A DNA stretch of 64,000 nt from Incurvaria masculella (Eukaryota; Arthropoda; Insecta; Lepidoptera; Incurvariidae), in assembly GCA_946894095.1 (NCBI GenBank), contig OX335659.1, positions 6,951,501-7,015,500 of the forward strand. Direction: 5' to 3'. Shown here in pieces: positions 21,680 through 33,317 of this stretch. The notes below the pieces were generated by a model, which was not told the DNA's origin, did no database searches, and worked only from the letters and a program-made list of their open reading frames with translations. Numbering within the stretch: the first letter of the stretch is position 1; the number at the start of each line of letters is the position of its first letter. The translations under genes were made by a program, and so were the position numbers.

Positions 21680-22397
21680 GAAAAACTGGCCAAGTGCGAG
21701 TCGAACTCGCACAGGAAGGGTTCCGTACTATGTACCGTTGTGTAGCCTAGTGGCGCGGGGACTGGCCTAGCGTACCAGAGGCCCGGGTTCGATACCAACT
21801 TGCACCACTGTCTTTCTCTTTCAGAGTTCGATAAGTGCATTTCGTCACGAATGCGAGCTGCTCCATGGTTCGGAATCCATGTAAAACTGTAGGTCCCCTT
21901 CCCCTACTAGGTGGTAGGGTTTAAGCCCGCCCGGGTTGGTACCATCGCATTGGATAAAAAGATGGTCGAAGCGGCAATGAAAAATTGTCCGTGTTTTCCA
22001 TCCAGTTCAATGTAGCCGTGCCTCATAAAGGGAAGGTCCTGGCATGGCACCTAATTCCTTCGGGAATGTGGTGTATTGGGCTAATATCATAACGGTAGTT
22101 GTGTGGTATTAGCCATCCATGTCAGGTCGCATAAAAAAAAAAAAAAAACTATCGTACAAGATTCAACACAAAAAAAAATCACGTTGTTTTTATGGGACCC
22201 CCTTGAATGTTTATATTTTTTTATTTTACCTATTTGTTGTTAAAGCGGAATAAATACACAGTCTGTTAAATTTTCAGTTGTCCACCTATTACGGTTCATG
22301 AGATACAGCCCTGTGACAGACGGACGGACGGATGGACGGACAGCTGAGGCTTAGTAATAGGGTTCCGTTTTCACCCTTTGGGTACGGAACCCTAAAA
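21680..22397 (-). repeat. GTCC-bearing interspersed repeat (family R), copy 3, split by a SINE
   Basis: Left end actggccaagtgcgagtcga (21685) and right end tcaccctttgggtacggaac (22371) are present, but the repeat is interrupted at about 21733-22152 by a full SINE-A. The words flanking the SINE (actatgtac / actatcgtac) look like a target duplication with one change. Confidence 0.88.
21737..22150 (+). mobile_element. Full-length SINE-A (best copy in the window)
   Basis: tRNA-like head gtagcctagtggcgcgggga with A box, B box gggttcgatacc, body through ggtcccctt­cccctactag-type sequence, gatggtcgaagcggcaatga and ggtgtattgggctaatatca, and a tail of 17 A with one break. The intact poly(A) and clean boundaries mark it as the youngest SINE here. 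RNA polymerase III internal promoter boxes are both present; it would rely on a LINE for movement. Confidence 0.9.
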
Positions 22398-23402
22398 AGC
22401 ACGTGTAGAGGACACACCTGCTAAGACTATAACACGTTTTGCCAATGACAGGATGTGAGGGGTCCCAGGGCATTGAACTTACCGGCTTTGCACACTAAAA
22501 CATGCTTGCAGCTATTCTGTTTGGCTTGTACTTAGCGGCGACCGAAATGCATGCGTAAAGCGGTAGCGTAGCCACTTTTTAGCGATTACATATACGGTAG
22601 CGCCGGCCAGTCAGTTCGCTTACAAATTTGCTGACTCATGTTATCGAGTTCCAACGGCACGTAAGAACACGTAAGTAACTGCACAGGACGTCATTGAGTG
22701 CAACGATCAATCGATGTTGCGAGTCCCGAATTCGTAAACGTGATTCGTGAACTGAAAGGCCGGCGCTACAATCAGTGTAGGTTTTATCACTGCAGCTGTG
22801 ATAATTAGTTTCAATCGTCCTTTTTAATACACTATTACAAAACTGGCAACTAGACCGATTTATGCTAACCGCTTTCAGTTATCATGGACAGAAAAAGTCA
22901 CAGGATAATTAAATATGGATGGCGGAAGGATTAAAGTTGTGCTATTACGAAGTTTTTCTTTGAGCACCGAAATAGATGAGGTGGAATGAAAATAGCTTTC
23001 AATAATAACCGCCGCCGTTTATTGATATTTCTTCGAAGATTATCGTAACGGGAAAGCGTTAATAAAGACAACATACGAATCTGATCGCTAATTTTCTGCA
23101 TGATTGATTTCCCCGTTGCTCCTTTATGGCCGACTGGGTGTGGTTACTGGTCTAACTGTGTAATTGTCCCTATTACAACAGTGGTACGCCATCTGTGACT
23201 GGAAAAGTATATGATCAATGGCCAGTGTAATGTAGCTTCATTTGGCAGCTGGGGAAGAAACCTAAATGAGTAGATAATTCCAGTAAAGATTGTTACCCAG
23301 AATATTTAAGTTTTTAAACACTAGATAACTTTGATATATTGATTTTTCCAAGGGTGTTTATTCTTAACCGAGATTAGATAATATAACCCCAAAAAATTGG
23401 AT
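22398..23402. other. Stretch without gene
   Basis: 22690-22740 (gtgcaacgatcaatcgatgt, gcgagtcccgaattcg) recurs in inverted orientation at about 31955-32000, so a low-copy repeat is present. No coding signal. Confidence 0.45.
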
Positions 23403-23533
23403 GTTAGCGTCATATGGAGCCTTAAGAACACATTTGATACCTCAGCCTAGATATTTCCTTTTTTTATCGCAACATAAATCAAGTAAGTGTAGTTTAAATT
23501 AAAAAATGCTTAAGGCTCCGTATGACGCTAAAT
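23403..23533. mobile_element. Small MITE with inverted ends
   Basis: Starts gttagcgtcatatggagcct and ends aggctccgtatgacgctaaa; about 23 bp inverted ends with one or two mismatches around an AT-rich centre. Confidence 0.65.
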
Positions 23534-24549
23534 CGCACTTAGCTTTGTCTTAATTTCTTAGAGAATATTGAACTAATCATGCTAAAATTGCGTTATATGA
23601 AACTTCACTTATATCCGCTTAATCTGAATGATTATTGTTCCAATAGCATAACATTGGCCCGATAGAAAAATATCGCGAAAATAGGTCGATTTTTTCACAT
23701 TATGCTTTATTTCTCAGAATTGGTATTAATTACAGTGCTAGTAATCTCACATTATATTTGCATCATGATTTTCAAATTTTTGAATGATTATTGTTTCATT
23801 TGGACACAATTTTTCATTCAAAGCATCAAAAAAATGAATTTTGGACTTACGACAAAATTTCTGAGCACCGTAAAGTATCCCTTTCCCTTTCGTTCTCTTG
23901 GCGACTATCTATCGCCATTTCGGTAGCCTCAGTCCGCTGCGATGTTTCGAAGCGGGCGCACGCCTCTCCGCACGACTCTCCGCACGCGGAGATCGCTTTC
24001 GGGATCGCGACAGTAACAAAGTTCCGAACCAAATTCCTACGAGCATCAGCTGAACTTCATAGATGGCGCTGTAAAATTCTCAATAAAATGTTATTGAGGT
24101 CTAAAGCCGAAATAATTGACACTGGTTAGTAACGTTCGGTTAGCAAGATATAAATAAATAAAAATATCATAAATAAATAAAATATTTGTTATAATATAAA
24201 AAAGTGATGTTTCCAGGAACCGAACTTCGATTTGTGTGGTTCTCAACTTCGCAGCAAAAATACGACACTAAAACCATCGTGCCACGACTGTCGTTACGTA
24301 ATTATGCTAAATTCTCCTTCTCAAGCCTAGCGGGCACTACGAGTATTGGGGCGGCCGCAAATATCCGCCTCCCCATGGAACGTGCGGACGGGTCGCAACA
24401 GGACAAGTCACATGACCTTGGCAGATAGCTCGGCGGGCGGATTTTTGTAGTTTTTGTCGGCGGCACAGAATAATTAATAACATGAACAGAAGGAAAACTC
24501 CGTAAAAAGAATAAATGACATAAATAATATGTTTTGTTTTGTTGGTTCG
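23534..24549. other. Stretch without supported gene
   Basis: 23930-24010 is GC-rich (cgcacgcctctccgcacgac) with small internal repeats (cgcacgactctccgcacg). A frame at 23791-24129 is open but lacks motifs. Confidence 0.4.
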
Positions 24550-24705
24550 TTTTTAGGGTACCGTACCCAAAGGGTGAAAACGAAACCCTATTACTAAGCC
24601 TCCGGTGTCCGTCCGTCAGTCCGTCTGTCACAGGGCCTTAGGTAGGCAGCTGAAATGTTCACGGAGTGTGTATTTATTTTACCGCTATAACAACAAATAG
24701 CTAAA
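24550..24705 (+). repeat. GTCC-bearing interspersed repeat (family R), 3'-truncated
   Basis: tagggtaccgtacccaaagg through tgtatttattttaccgctat, then lost in AT-rich sequence. Confidence 0.8.
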
Positions 24706-24819
24706 ATAAAATAATAATAAAAATTTAAAATATAATAATATAAAATAAATTCTATGACGAAAAGAAACTCCAATATTAATCTCGGAGGAACGGTTCAGTT
24801 CAATTTCATGTGTTGTACA

Positions 24820-26168
24820 TGTCATGTCATGACCAAATATGTTTTCGCTATATCTGGGGAAACATTTGTCGTAGACCCATCATGCGACCACTCAAAATAA
24901 ACGCTCCGACCTGATTTACCTTCCCTGTCATGTCAAAATTTGTTTTCGTTGTATCATGGGAAACACTGGTCGTAGACCCATCATGCGACCACTCAAAATA
25001 AACGCCCCGACCTGATCTAACTTCCTGTCATGTCAAAATTTGTTTTCGTTATATCATGGGAAACACTGGTAGTAGACCCATCATGCGACCACTCAAAATA
25101 AACGCCTCGACCTAATCTACCTGTCTGTCATGTCAATTTTTTTTTTGTTATATCATGAGAAACACTGGTCTTAGACCCATCATGCGACCACTCAAAATAA
25201 ACGCCCCGACCTGATCTACCTTCCTGTCATGTCAAAATTGGTTTTCGTTTTATCACGGGAAGCACTGGTCGTAGACCCATCATGCGACCACTCAAAATAA
25301 ACGCCCCGACCTGATTTAACTTCCTGTCATGTTAAAATTTGTTTTCGTTATATCATGGGAAACACTGGTCCTAGACCCATCATGCGACCACTCAAAATAA
25401 ACGCCCCGACCTGGTCTACCTGTCTGTCATGTCAAAATTTGTTTTCGTTATATCATGGGAAACACTGGTAGTAGACCCATCATGCGACCACTCAAAATAA
25501 ACACCCCGACCTGATCTACCTGTCTGTCATGTCAAAATTAGTTTTCGGTATATCTTGGGAAACACTGGTCGTAGACCCATTATGCGACCACTCAAAGTAA
25601 AAGTCCCGACCTGATCTACCCGTCTGTCATGTCAAAATTTGTTTTCGTTACATCATGGAAAACACTGGTCGTAGACCCATCATGCGACCACTCAAAATAA
25701 ACGCCTCGACCTAATCTACCTGTCTGTCATGTCAATTTTTTTTTTGTTATATCATGAGAAACACTGGTCTTAGACCCATCATGCGACCACTCAAAATAAA
25801 CGCCCCGACCTGATCTACCTGTCTGTCATGTCAAAATTAGTTTTCGTTATATCATGGGAAACACTGGTCGTAGGCCCATCATGCGACCCCTCAAAATAAA
25901 CGCCCGGACCTGATCTACCTGTCTGTTATGTCAAAATTTGTTTTCGTTATAGCTTGGGAAACACTGGTCGTAGACCCATGATGCGACCACAAAGTAAACG
26001 TCCCGACCTGATCTACCTGTCTGTCATGTCTAAATTTGTTTTCGTTATATCATGGGAAACACTGGTCGTAGACCCATCAAGCGACCACTCAATATAAACG
26101 CCCTGACCTGATCTGCCTGTCTGTCATGTCAAAATTTGTTTTATATCATTGGAAACACTGGTCGTAGA
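24820..26168. repeat. Tandem satellite array, about 100-bp monomer, about 13 copies
   Basis: The word tagacccatcatgcgaccac with minor variants recurs at 24871, 24972, 25072, 25171, 25271, 25371, 25471, 25571, 25671, 25770, 25870, 25970 and 26068, i.e. every 99-101 bp. The monomer also holds ctgtctgtcatgtcaaaatt and atcatgggaaacactggtc. A variant with a run of T (tgtcaatttttttttt) and atcatgagaaacactggtct occurs at about 25111-25171 and again 599 bp later. No coding potential. The array stops inside a monomer at gtcgtagact. Confidence 0.96.
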
Positions 26169-26640
26169 CTAGCGATAGGCGATTGCGAATAAAAACAATC
26201 GAATTATTCGATCGTTCCCGTTATTCGATTCATTCGAATACAAATCTACATTATTCGATTGTTGCACAGCGCTGCTCTGTGGCGCTACAGCGGAGCGGAC
26301 GAGCGTCCAAATATTATAAGACACTTCGGCGCGGCGCGACCGCGCGACTGACGCGAGTGAACGAGATACAATCGACGAGCGCGCATACGCGACCTCACGC
26401 AATTGTACGCGCCGCGCACAATCGACGAGCAGCGCATAACTAGGTACGCACCGCACCGAATACAATTGCACGCAGTAATAGGGTTCCGTTTTTGACATCA
26501 ACAACGACGAACAACGACGACAACGTCGCCAACGTCGAAAAAAAGATGATCAAACGACAAAAGACGCGGCACTCGCTGCCGCGGCAAATAGCAGCTAAAT
26601 AGAGGATGCTGCGTACCAGGCGACCACAGGAGAGCAAATT
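26169..26640. other. Sequence beyond the satellite, GC-rich in part
   Basis: 26270-26450 is CpG-rich (cggcgcggcgcgaccgcgcg) with repeated caatcgacgagc words; 26474-26495 keeps a scrap of family R (aatagggttccgtttt). No gene supported. Confidence 0.4.
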
Positions 26641-26645
26641 GAACT

Positions 26646-27028
26646 AAAAAAACGGGCCAAGTGCGAGTCGGACTCGCACACGAAGGGTTCCGTACCATCA
26701 ACACCAAAAATCACGTTTCTTTTGTCTCCCCTTTAATTTTTATATATTTTTTTAATTTACCTATTTGTTGTTATAGCGGCAAAATAAGTACACACTCTGT
26801 GAAAATTTCAGCTGCCTACCTATTACGGTTCATGAGATAGAGCCCTGTGACAGACGGACGGACGGACGGACGGACGGACGGACGGACGGACGGACGGACG
26901 GACGGACGGACGGACGGACGGACAGACGGACGGACAGACGGATGGACGGACGGACGGACGGACGGACGGAGAGCAGAGGCTTAGTAATAGGGTTCCATTT
27001 TCACCCTTTGGGTACGGAACCCTAAAAA
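26646..27028 (-). repeat. GTCC-bearing interspersed repeat (family R) with expanded GGAC tract
   Basis: Intact ends (gggccaagtgcgagtcgg, tcaccctttgggtacggaac). The tetranucleotide at about 26851-26970 is expanded to near thirty GGAC-type units, against two to five in the other copies. Confidence 0.93.
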
Positions 27029-27544
27029 GTGTCGACACTACTTGTCACATTCCTTGGAATAAGCGACGTAGGTACCTGCTTGTGCCGCGGGAGGAATTTG
27101 GCCTTTGTTTCGGCTCTCACTGCTAATGAAGAATGACGTAACGACCATTAGGTTTATTGAAAAATAATTCTTATTTTTAACAACTTACCTATCAATTTGG
27201 GAGACAAAAAATTAGATTTTTCTCCGTTTTCATCACTGCGCTACGGCGCTATGAACGGCGATATAATGTTGCAAGTCGCGTGGCGTCATTTTTTGCGCGC
27301 TCGTTGTATGGAAATTATTTCTCCATCGTCTCACCTTTATCCTTTTTAAAAGTGTTATTTTACTTTTTATTGTATCAAATGACGTTTATACTTTTTAAAA
27401 TTGTTTCTCAGGTAAAAACTTTTACCAAAACCTATTATTATGTAATTTTTTTTTATATGTGTAAATCAATTATGTCTAACCCACGCTATAATTATATACT
27501 ATACACCATTAACAATAAAAAGTAAAAAAACAGAAAAAAAAATT
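27029..27544. other. Stretch without gene
   Basis: Very AT-rich from 27340 on; 27040-27065 keeps a scrap shared with SINE family B (cattccttggaataagcgac). Confidence 0.4.
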
Positions 27545-27630
27545 GTAACCTACAGGATTTGAACCGACACCCCCCAACGAAAAATAACTGTAGATAAGAC
27601 GTCTCACGCGCTACACCAACCAGCTACTGA
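27545..27630 (-). other. Degenerate tRNA-like sequence
   Basis: On the minus strand tagctggttggtgtagcgcg has A-box character and ggttcaaatcc is a good B box. The acceptor and T stems do not pair well and the anticodon arm is unclear, so it is a tRNA pseudogene or SINE head, not a working tRNA. Confidence 0.4.
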
Positions 27631-28924
27631 CGATCAATGTGAAAATAGTAAATCCTTTCATGAAGTAGAGATCTGACGAAATGGTGGCTGTTTTCCAGCA
27701 GCATTGTGAATAATATGGCGGGTGATCTCGAGCCTTGTGATTGGTCGTATGTTCATTGACGACTTGCCGCGGGATCGATACAACTTTCACGAAGTTCCAG
27801 CGACGGCGTATAGGTGTCGCTCTAACAATATCTCATTTCAGTTTTGTCCTAAGATTCACGGCGCCACTGCTGCTACGGCGTCTAGCGCAGCGGTGGGGGG
27901 GAAATCGGGAATTTGTCTAGCTTCATACGCGGCCTTAAAGCTCTAATCGTACTCAAGATCTACGAATATTTACTACCGATATTGTACCCAGATAATTTAA
28001 AACGCGTAATATCCTGGAAATAATTACATTTCTACAAAAATGTGCCAGTAATCGTACAGAAAGATGACGTCAGGGGAGAGTTGCGCGAGCCGCATGATGT
28101 CATGCCAAGAGGGTTGGCGGGGTAAGATGCATTCGGATGGCATGATTATAAGAACGTATTCCAGTTGAAGTAAGATCTAGAGCATGCACATGGCGTGTGC
28201 CATGACATTGAGCTTGCAGAAGGAAGACCCCTATGCAAATATCTACAATGCGATAACGAGTGAATGGTGCGCTTTGTCATGGCATGAGGCACGGAAGGCA
28301 AACCGAGCCCGAGACCGAGCCTCTACATGTTGCAATACATTTTCTGTTAAACTTTTATTCCAGTTCTATTTATAAACCTGCCTGAGTTTTAATTATTCCA
28401 AGTAGCACACATTACCTAAATGGTGAAAAAAATTGTGTGTCCGGAACATTATTTTTTATTTTCACCAAAGATTTGGTGACATGGGTTGCGAAGCTAAAAC
28501 GAGTGGTTTGTCACGGGGGTAGTGGTGGGTTTTGACGTATTATAGTTTTCTTTCGAAATAACAGAGAGGGCAGACACAGTTATTTGTTGCTATATATATA
28601 ATTAACACTTTTTTTTTTACAATTACAATTGCATTCCTTTTTTTGTGTTAAGCGCGGCATATGGCGTACGCCTGGACATTTTCAGGTGTCCGACGACGCC
28701 GATGGGATTTCGAACTTACTTACTGAGCGAAAACCATGCCGGCCGGCCAGGTGCTTCTTCACACCGTGTTTGAAGGACCCCAGGTTGTACTTTAACTACT
28801 CAAACTACTTATGATGTATGGCTGGCGGATGCGGCAAAGTATTGATATGCAAATGTAGACTCACTGGAAATGTGCTCGGATTAAATTGCATTTACGAGTG
28901 ATTTCTCGTTATTGGTAAGAGTGT
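27631..28924. other. Stretch without supported gene
   Basis: Moderately mixed composition. Frames at 27722-27946, 28184-28375 and 28629-28814 show no motif. Confidence 0.4.
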
Positions 28925-29025
28925 AGTCCCCTTCCCTACTCACCCGGGTTTGTACTGTCGCATTGAATGAACGATAGCCGAAGCGGCAATGAAAAATTTC
29001 CGTTTTTTCCATCCAGATCTGGTTG
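28925..29025 (+). mobile_element. SINE-A fragment
   Basis: tagtccccttccctactcac, gtcgcattgaatgaacgata, cgaagcggcaatgaaaaatt. Internal piece only. Confidence 0.65.
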
Positions 29026-29884
29026 CAATGCTTCAATTTAGATGTCATTGTACAACCTCACATTAATATGAATTCTAGTCAAAATAAATTGATTATAATA
29101 GAAATTTTATTGTTTTACCTCACAACAGAAAGTGTTCATATGTGCTACCATGTATCTTCAAAGGTTGTGTGGGAAATAAATGTCCCTGAAATTTGAAATA
29201 CCAACAGGTGTTAGGCGTACGAGCTCTCTGAAATATTGCCCGGCTAATGTAAGCTGGCGGTCAGCCAAAACATTCCAGCTGCACGTTTCGCAATCGGTCA
29301 TACATCTCACGAACAAACGGATCAATCTGTATCAAGTGCTCGGACCATCCGTACAACGAAATATTCTATACTAACATTGAATGGAGTAATCTCGTTATCT
29401 GTTCAAATATTGGCGTAGTTCCAGATCTACTGACTCTATCGGATATTCTACGCTATGAAAACGTTAGCAAGCGATAATAAACGCCGCTAGTGAATGAGTT
29501 AGGAGTTCGATCGATTTCGTTGGGAAGATGTTGCCTTGCATCGACGTGTCGACCAAGTCTACGAAAAATTGCTTCTCTACTCTTTCAATATTCGACTCGA
29601 CACTTTATGTTCACTGAGCAGACGTCAACTAAATTGCATCTGCACAGTTTTAGTACATTCAACTATAAAATTAAGCATGGTTTTCACTAACTGCTGGTTT
29701 ATTTTAATCGACACTTAAAGGGCCTTTATTACTAAAGTGCTGATTATCTTGCACTGGTATCGATTGCGAGATAGTAAGAAAGGCCCTTTAATGTGAATAT
29801 TAAGCAAATCAGTGCTTTGTGTAAGAGACCCTAAGTGTTATCAAACAACCATTCAGTTGCGATAGCTAACGTGGTATATTTAGC
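29026..29884. other. Stretch without gene
   Basis: 29717-29792 holds an inverted pair, aaagggcctttattac / aagaaaggccctttaa, about 60 bp apart. No coding signal. Confidence 0.4.
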
Positions 29885-30085
29885 CTAACACACCACATGG
29901 GAACTAGGTGCCATGCCATGACTGTCCTTGTATTGCTCGGCTACATTGGACTGGATGCAAAACACGGACAATTTTCATTGTCGCTTCGACCTTCGTTCAT
30001 TCAACCAACCAACCCGGGCGGGATTAACCCTACCACCTAGTAAGTAAGGAAGGGGACCTACAGTTTTACTTGGAATCCGTACCAC
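29885..30085 (-). mobile_element. SINE-A fragment
   Basis: aggtgccatgccatgactgt, cattggactggatgcaaaac, tcgcttcgaccttcgttcat, ggggacctacagttttactt in minus orientation. Confidence 0.75.
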
Positions 30086-31190
30086 GGCGCGGTGTCCCTC
30101 AACGGTTTACAATAGTCACCGATCCAGAACCCAACCGCGCTCAGAGGTGCTTCACGTAGGCTGTCAATAGTACAGGATATAAGTTGAATTTTGCGGTGAC
30201 ACGGTTTTGGATGCATTTAACTATATTTGTTTCTCAGTGTTGTTACCCCATCTCTTCATAATATGTTAATTTATTTTCTCTAAATCCGGAAGTGTCTTAG
30301 CAACTATATAACTCGCAGACAGCAAGAACTGGAGCGTTCAAAGATCATGAGATAGCACACACGGCATGGAACAGACGCCGAGAGAATGTGAATAACTCTA
30401 CAATCACATTTAAAAACCGCTTTGTAATAAATTAAGCTAATGAGACTGATATCATAAATTACGAAGAGTACACGTGGGCAAAGCTGGTGCGGGTGGACAT
30501 TCAACGAATGTTCTGTACCCGAAGTCCCAGTTGTCACCTAAAGTGGCGTTTACGGCAAACCGATCGAATGGCGTTTTCAAATGTATGAAGAAATTGAAGA
30601 GCGCGCGTAGTGGGCGTTAATCGAACTAACATTTGCGAGTCCGAGTTTGATTTGACAGCTTACTCAACGTTGCCGTAAATACGTCGACGTTGCCGTTTAC
30701 GCCTCCGCGTAAAGTGGTCAGTCTGAGTTCTCACCTAAATTGGCGTTTACGGCAAACCGATCGACTGGCGTTTTCCGTAAAAACGTCTAACTCCATACAA
30801 GTTTTTAATATATATTCTTTGGTTTTACTTCTTCAAGCTGTCAAAGTCAAACTCGGACTTCCGATTTGTGTGAAAACGCGGAGTCGACGTTTATCTAGAC
30901 TCAGGATTCCTGATTCCTGATTACTGAATGCCGGGAATAGACCTAATGTTCGCGTGGATGTCTGCGGTTGTGGTGATCCGCGACAGCGTAGAGTTTCCGC
31001 TTCCGGGGCGTCACGTGCCGCGTCTCGGCGGAGAGCGGGCGGACGGCCAGCGGACAGCTGACACTCGCGGGCGAATATAGGTCACCGACTGCACCGACGC
31101 GTTGCATTTGCGCGTGCGCAAATATCGATTGTCTTCACCCATCGGGAAATCGAAGGACGGGAATGGAGAACCAATCATAGCGGCAGCGAA
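30086..31190. other. Stretch without supported gene; CpG-rich 30960-31130
   Basis: 30535-30590 and 30735-30790 share ggcgtttacggcaaaccgat, a short local duplication. 30893-30935 matches one end of the foldback element at 61402. 30960-31130 is strongly CpG-rich (tctcggcggagagcgggcgg) and might be a promoter; no exon was found next to it. Confidence 0.35.
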
Positions 31191-31887
31191 GGGATAGATT
31201 GCTGACGTCATACCAGTGTTGAATTTACGGCTGACGGTGTTAAAATCTTAGTCTACAAATGAGTTGTTTTTTTCTATTGCACAATCTAATTATTAATGTA
31301 TGACAAGGCCTCTTTACAGCGTAACTATGTTGAAAGTAAAATTTTATAATAATAATAAAAATGTTTTTATGATCTGAGATGTGTATTGCATATTTTTATG
31401 TTACTTCTTGCCATCTGACCTATCTGAGTGTATGTAATGTACCTATAGGATTAATAAAAATGAAATGAAATGAATAAGGACAATAAAAGTCCACAGGTGG
31501 CGTTGCAATTCACATTTCTGAATAAATTAAATAGAAACCAATGGAACCTCAATGATATTTTCTATTTACTTGTGTATTACTTAATTTTAGACTTTTATTT
31601 GTTGATTTAATTTTAGTTTGGGTTAATAAGTTATAGATTTAACTTTTCATTCATTGTGTTAGTATTTTTTTCTGTTATTAAATAAAACGTTACAACATTT
31701 ATATTTAAAATGTGAAGTTTTCATCACGCCTACCTGGGGGAAATTAAGAATCTAGGGCTTAGAATGACGGTATAACTAGTTCTGGCAGTAACGGGAGATG
31801 GCGCTTGTTAGAAATGTTATATTACCAGCGAAAATTAGCAGTTTTCGGCGAGTTTTTAACGTTGTATGTATGACGTTAACTATCTTC
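31191..31887 (+). mobile_element. MITE, family T, copy 2, split by an insertion
   Basis: Left end gggatagattgctgacgtca at 31191; the body resumes at aaagtccacaggtggcgttg (31486) and ends tatgacgttaactatctt. The roughly 270 bp between ends in aataaaaatgaaatgaaatg, a short tail of the kind LINEs leave, so a retroposon probably landed inside the MITE. Confidence 0.65.
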
Positions 31888-32171
31888 ATTTCATTTACTT
31901 CTTATATTGAATCTATGGTATTAGTGTTAATGCACTGATGGTAAGTAGTTAGTTCGCGAATTCGGGACGTGCAACATCGAATGTTCGTTGCAATCAAAGG
32001 CGTTCTGTCATGAATTCAATGCTTAGGAATCAGAAATGTTTTCGGTCGATAAAACAGCTTTTAAGGCGGTTGTCAAAGCGATTTTCGCGACGGAAATATT
32101 TGGATGTTTTCCGGCGAGAAAATCGCTTTGTAAACAGCTATACAAGATTGTTTCTGTCGATTGCGCGGGTC

Positions 32172-32298
32172 ATTCTAAGAGTCGATTGCACGAAGAGACC
32201 ACGGAGTTCCTTCCATACTGTCCATACAAAGTGATGTGTGTGATCATACGTTGACGTTGATTTAGATTTTTTGTCCTTTCGTGCACTCGGCCCTAAGA
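32172..32298 (+). mobile_element. Short MITE, family D, copy 3
   Basis: gagtcgattgcacgaagaga to cgtgcactcggccctaag; inner part shortened against the copies at 6932 and 9324. Confidence 0.7.
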
Positions 32299-32589
32299 CC
32301 GATACGACGTGCTCCTGCAGCCAGCCAGCACTGCTCTCGTTGTGTGCGGACATGCGTTGTCGTTGGTGCCGCGCAAATCGTTTGTTATCAATTTAATTGT
32401 CAAATTCAAATTTGGAATCATTCAAAAAGCCCTCCAAAATAATCTTTCTTCAAAAGATTTTAGAACCAGCCAGTATTTTTTCAGTAAGAACTTTATACAA
32501 AATATTTCTATTCAGATTTTAAACATTATGAAGTTGTTTATAGGTTCCATTCACTGAAGAGCAAGGAAGGTTCTATGCCACCCAATAAA
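32299..32589. other. Stretch without gene
   Basis: Nothing recognised. Confidence 0.35.
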
Positions 32590-32599
32590 TTTTTTTTAG

Positions 32600-32765
32600 A
32601 TTGTTTTTGTTTACCAGTATGAGAAGATACGAGGAATTTACAAATATTTTACGAAACATTATGTCTTCGAAAGTAAAATTAGCAGTCAGTGAGACAGTCG
32701 AGTCGCTGCAACGATTGTTCGAGTGCATACGCCAGATGCATAAGAAGTGGCGGACTCTATCGGCG
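32600..32765 (+). pseudogene. Exon-like segment, copy P (unidentified gene fragment)
   Basis: An acceptor-like tttgtttaccag is followed by an open frame reading RYEEFTNILRNIMSSKVKLA, then VSETVESLQRLFECIRQMHK. Two more copies lie inverted at 33000-33313. The frame is conserved between copies and looks amphipathic-helical. I do not recognise the protein. The copy has no donor and sits among repeats, so it is probably a captured or duplicated gene fragment. Confidence 0.5.
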
Positions 32766-32867
32766 ATTTCTGGTAACATCCCATGGGACTATACGTCGTT
32801 TCAGCGACTTACATCCCATTCAGCTCGAAGCTCTTTTTCTGCTTTCTATGCTACTCATCCACCACTT

Positions 32868-32965
32868 TCTTTCTCTTTTCGAATTTATTGGGTGTATTTC
32901 GATACAAATGCGAGCTTTTCCATAGTTCGGAATCCAAGTGAAACTGTGTAGGTTCCCCAACTAGG
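32868..32965 (+). mobile_element. SINE-A fragment
   Basis: ttctttctcttttcgaattt, cgatacaaatgcgagctttt, ccatagttcggaatccaagt and gtgtaggttcccc; central piece only. Confidence 0.6.
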
Positions 32966-32999
32966 CGTTAGTGGGGGAACCTCCACTTCATATGCACCT

Positions 33000-33313
33000 G
33001 ACGTATGCACTCGAACAATCGTTGCAGCGACGCGAATGTCTCACTGACTGCTGATTCTACTTTCGAAGACATAATGTTTCGTAAAAGATTCGTAAATTCC
33101 TCGTATCTTCTCATACTGGTAAATAAAAATATTCTAAATAAATATTCAGTTTTATGACGTATGCACTCGAACAATCGTTGCAGCGACACGACTGTCTCAC
33201 TGACTGCTAATTCTACTTTCGAAGACATAATGTTTCGTAAAAGATTCGTAAATTCCTCGTATCTTCTCATACTGGTAAATAAAAATATTCTAAATAAATA
33301 TTCAGTTTTATTG
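33000..33313 (-). repeat. Tandem pair of 157-bp exon-like segments (copies A and B)
   Basis: Copy A is 33000-33156 and copy B 33157-33313; they differ at about three positions. Each is the reverse of copy P at 32600 and reads, on the minus strand, RYEEFTNLLRNIMSSKVE and so on after tttatttaccag. Because 157 is not a multiple of three, the through-frame is carried by a few intervening codons (KTEYLFRIFLF). The pair stops five bases before a G-family MITE. Confidence 0.75.
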
Positions 33314-33317
33314 GGAC

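Noticed and set aside
24820..26168. CRISPR-like array
   Set aside because: Whole monomers are repeated with no unique spacers, and the genome is eukaryotic.
26823..27038. Frame of repeated Ser-Val-Arg-Pro residues
   Set aside because: Translation of the GGAC tetranucleotide tract in a family R repeat.
27545..27630. Functional tRNA gene
   Set aside because: A and B boxes are present but the T and acceptor stems do not pair and no anticodon loop is clear.
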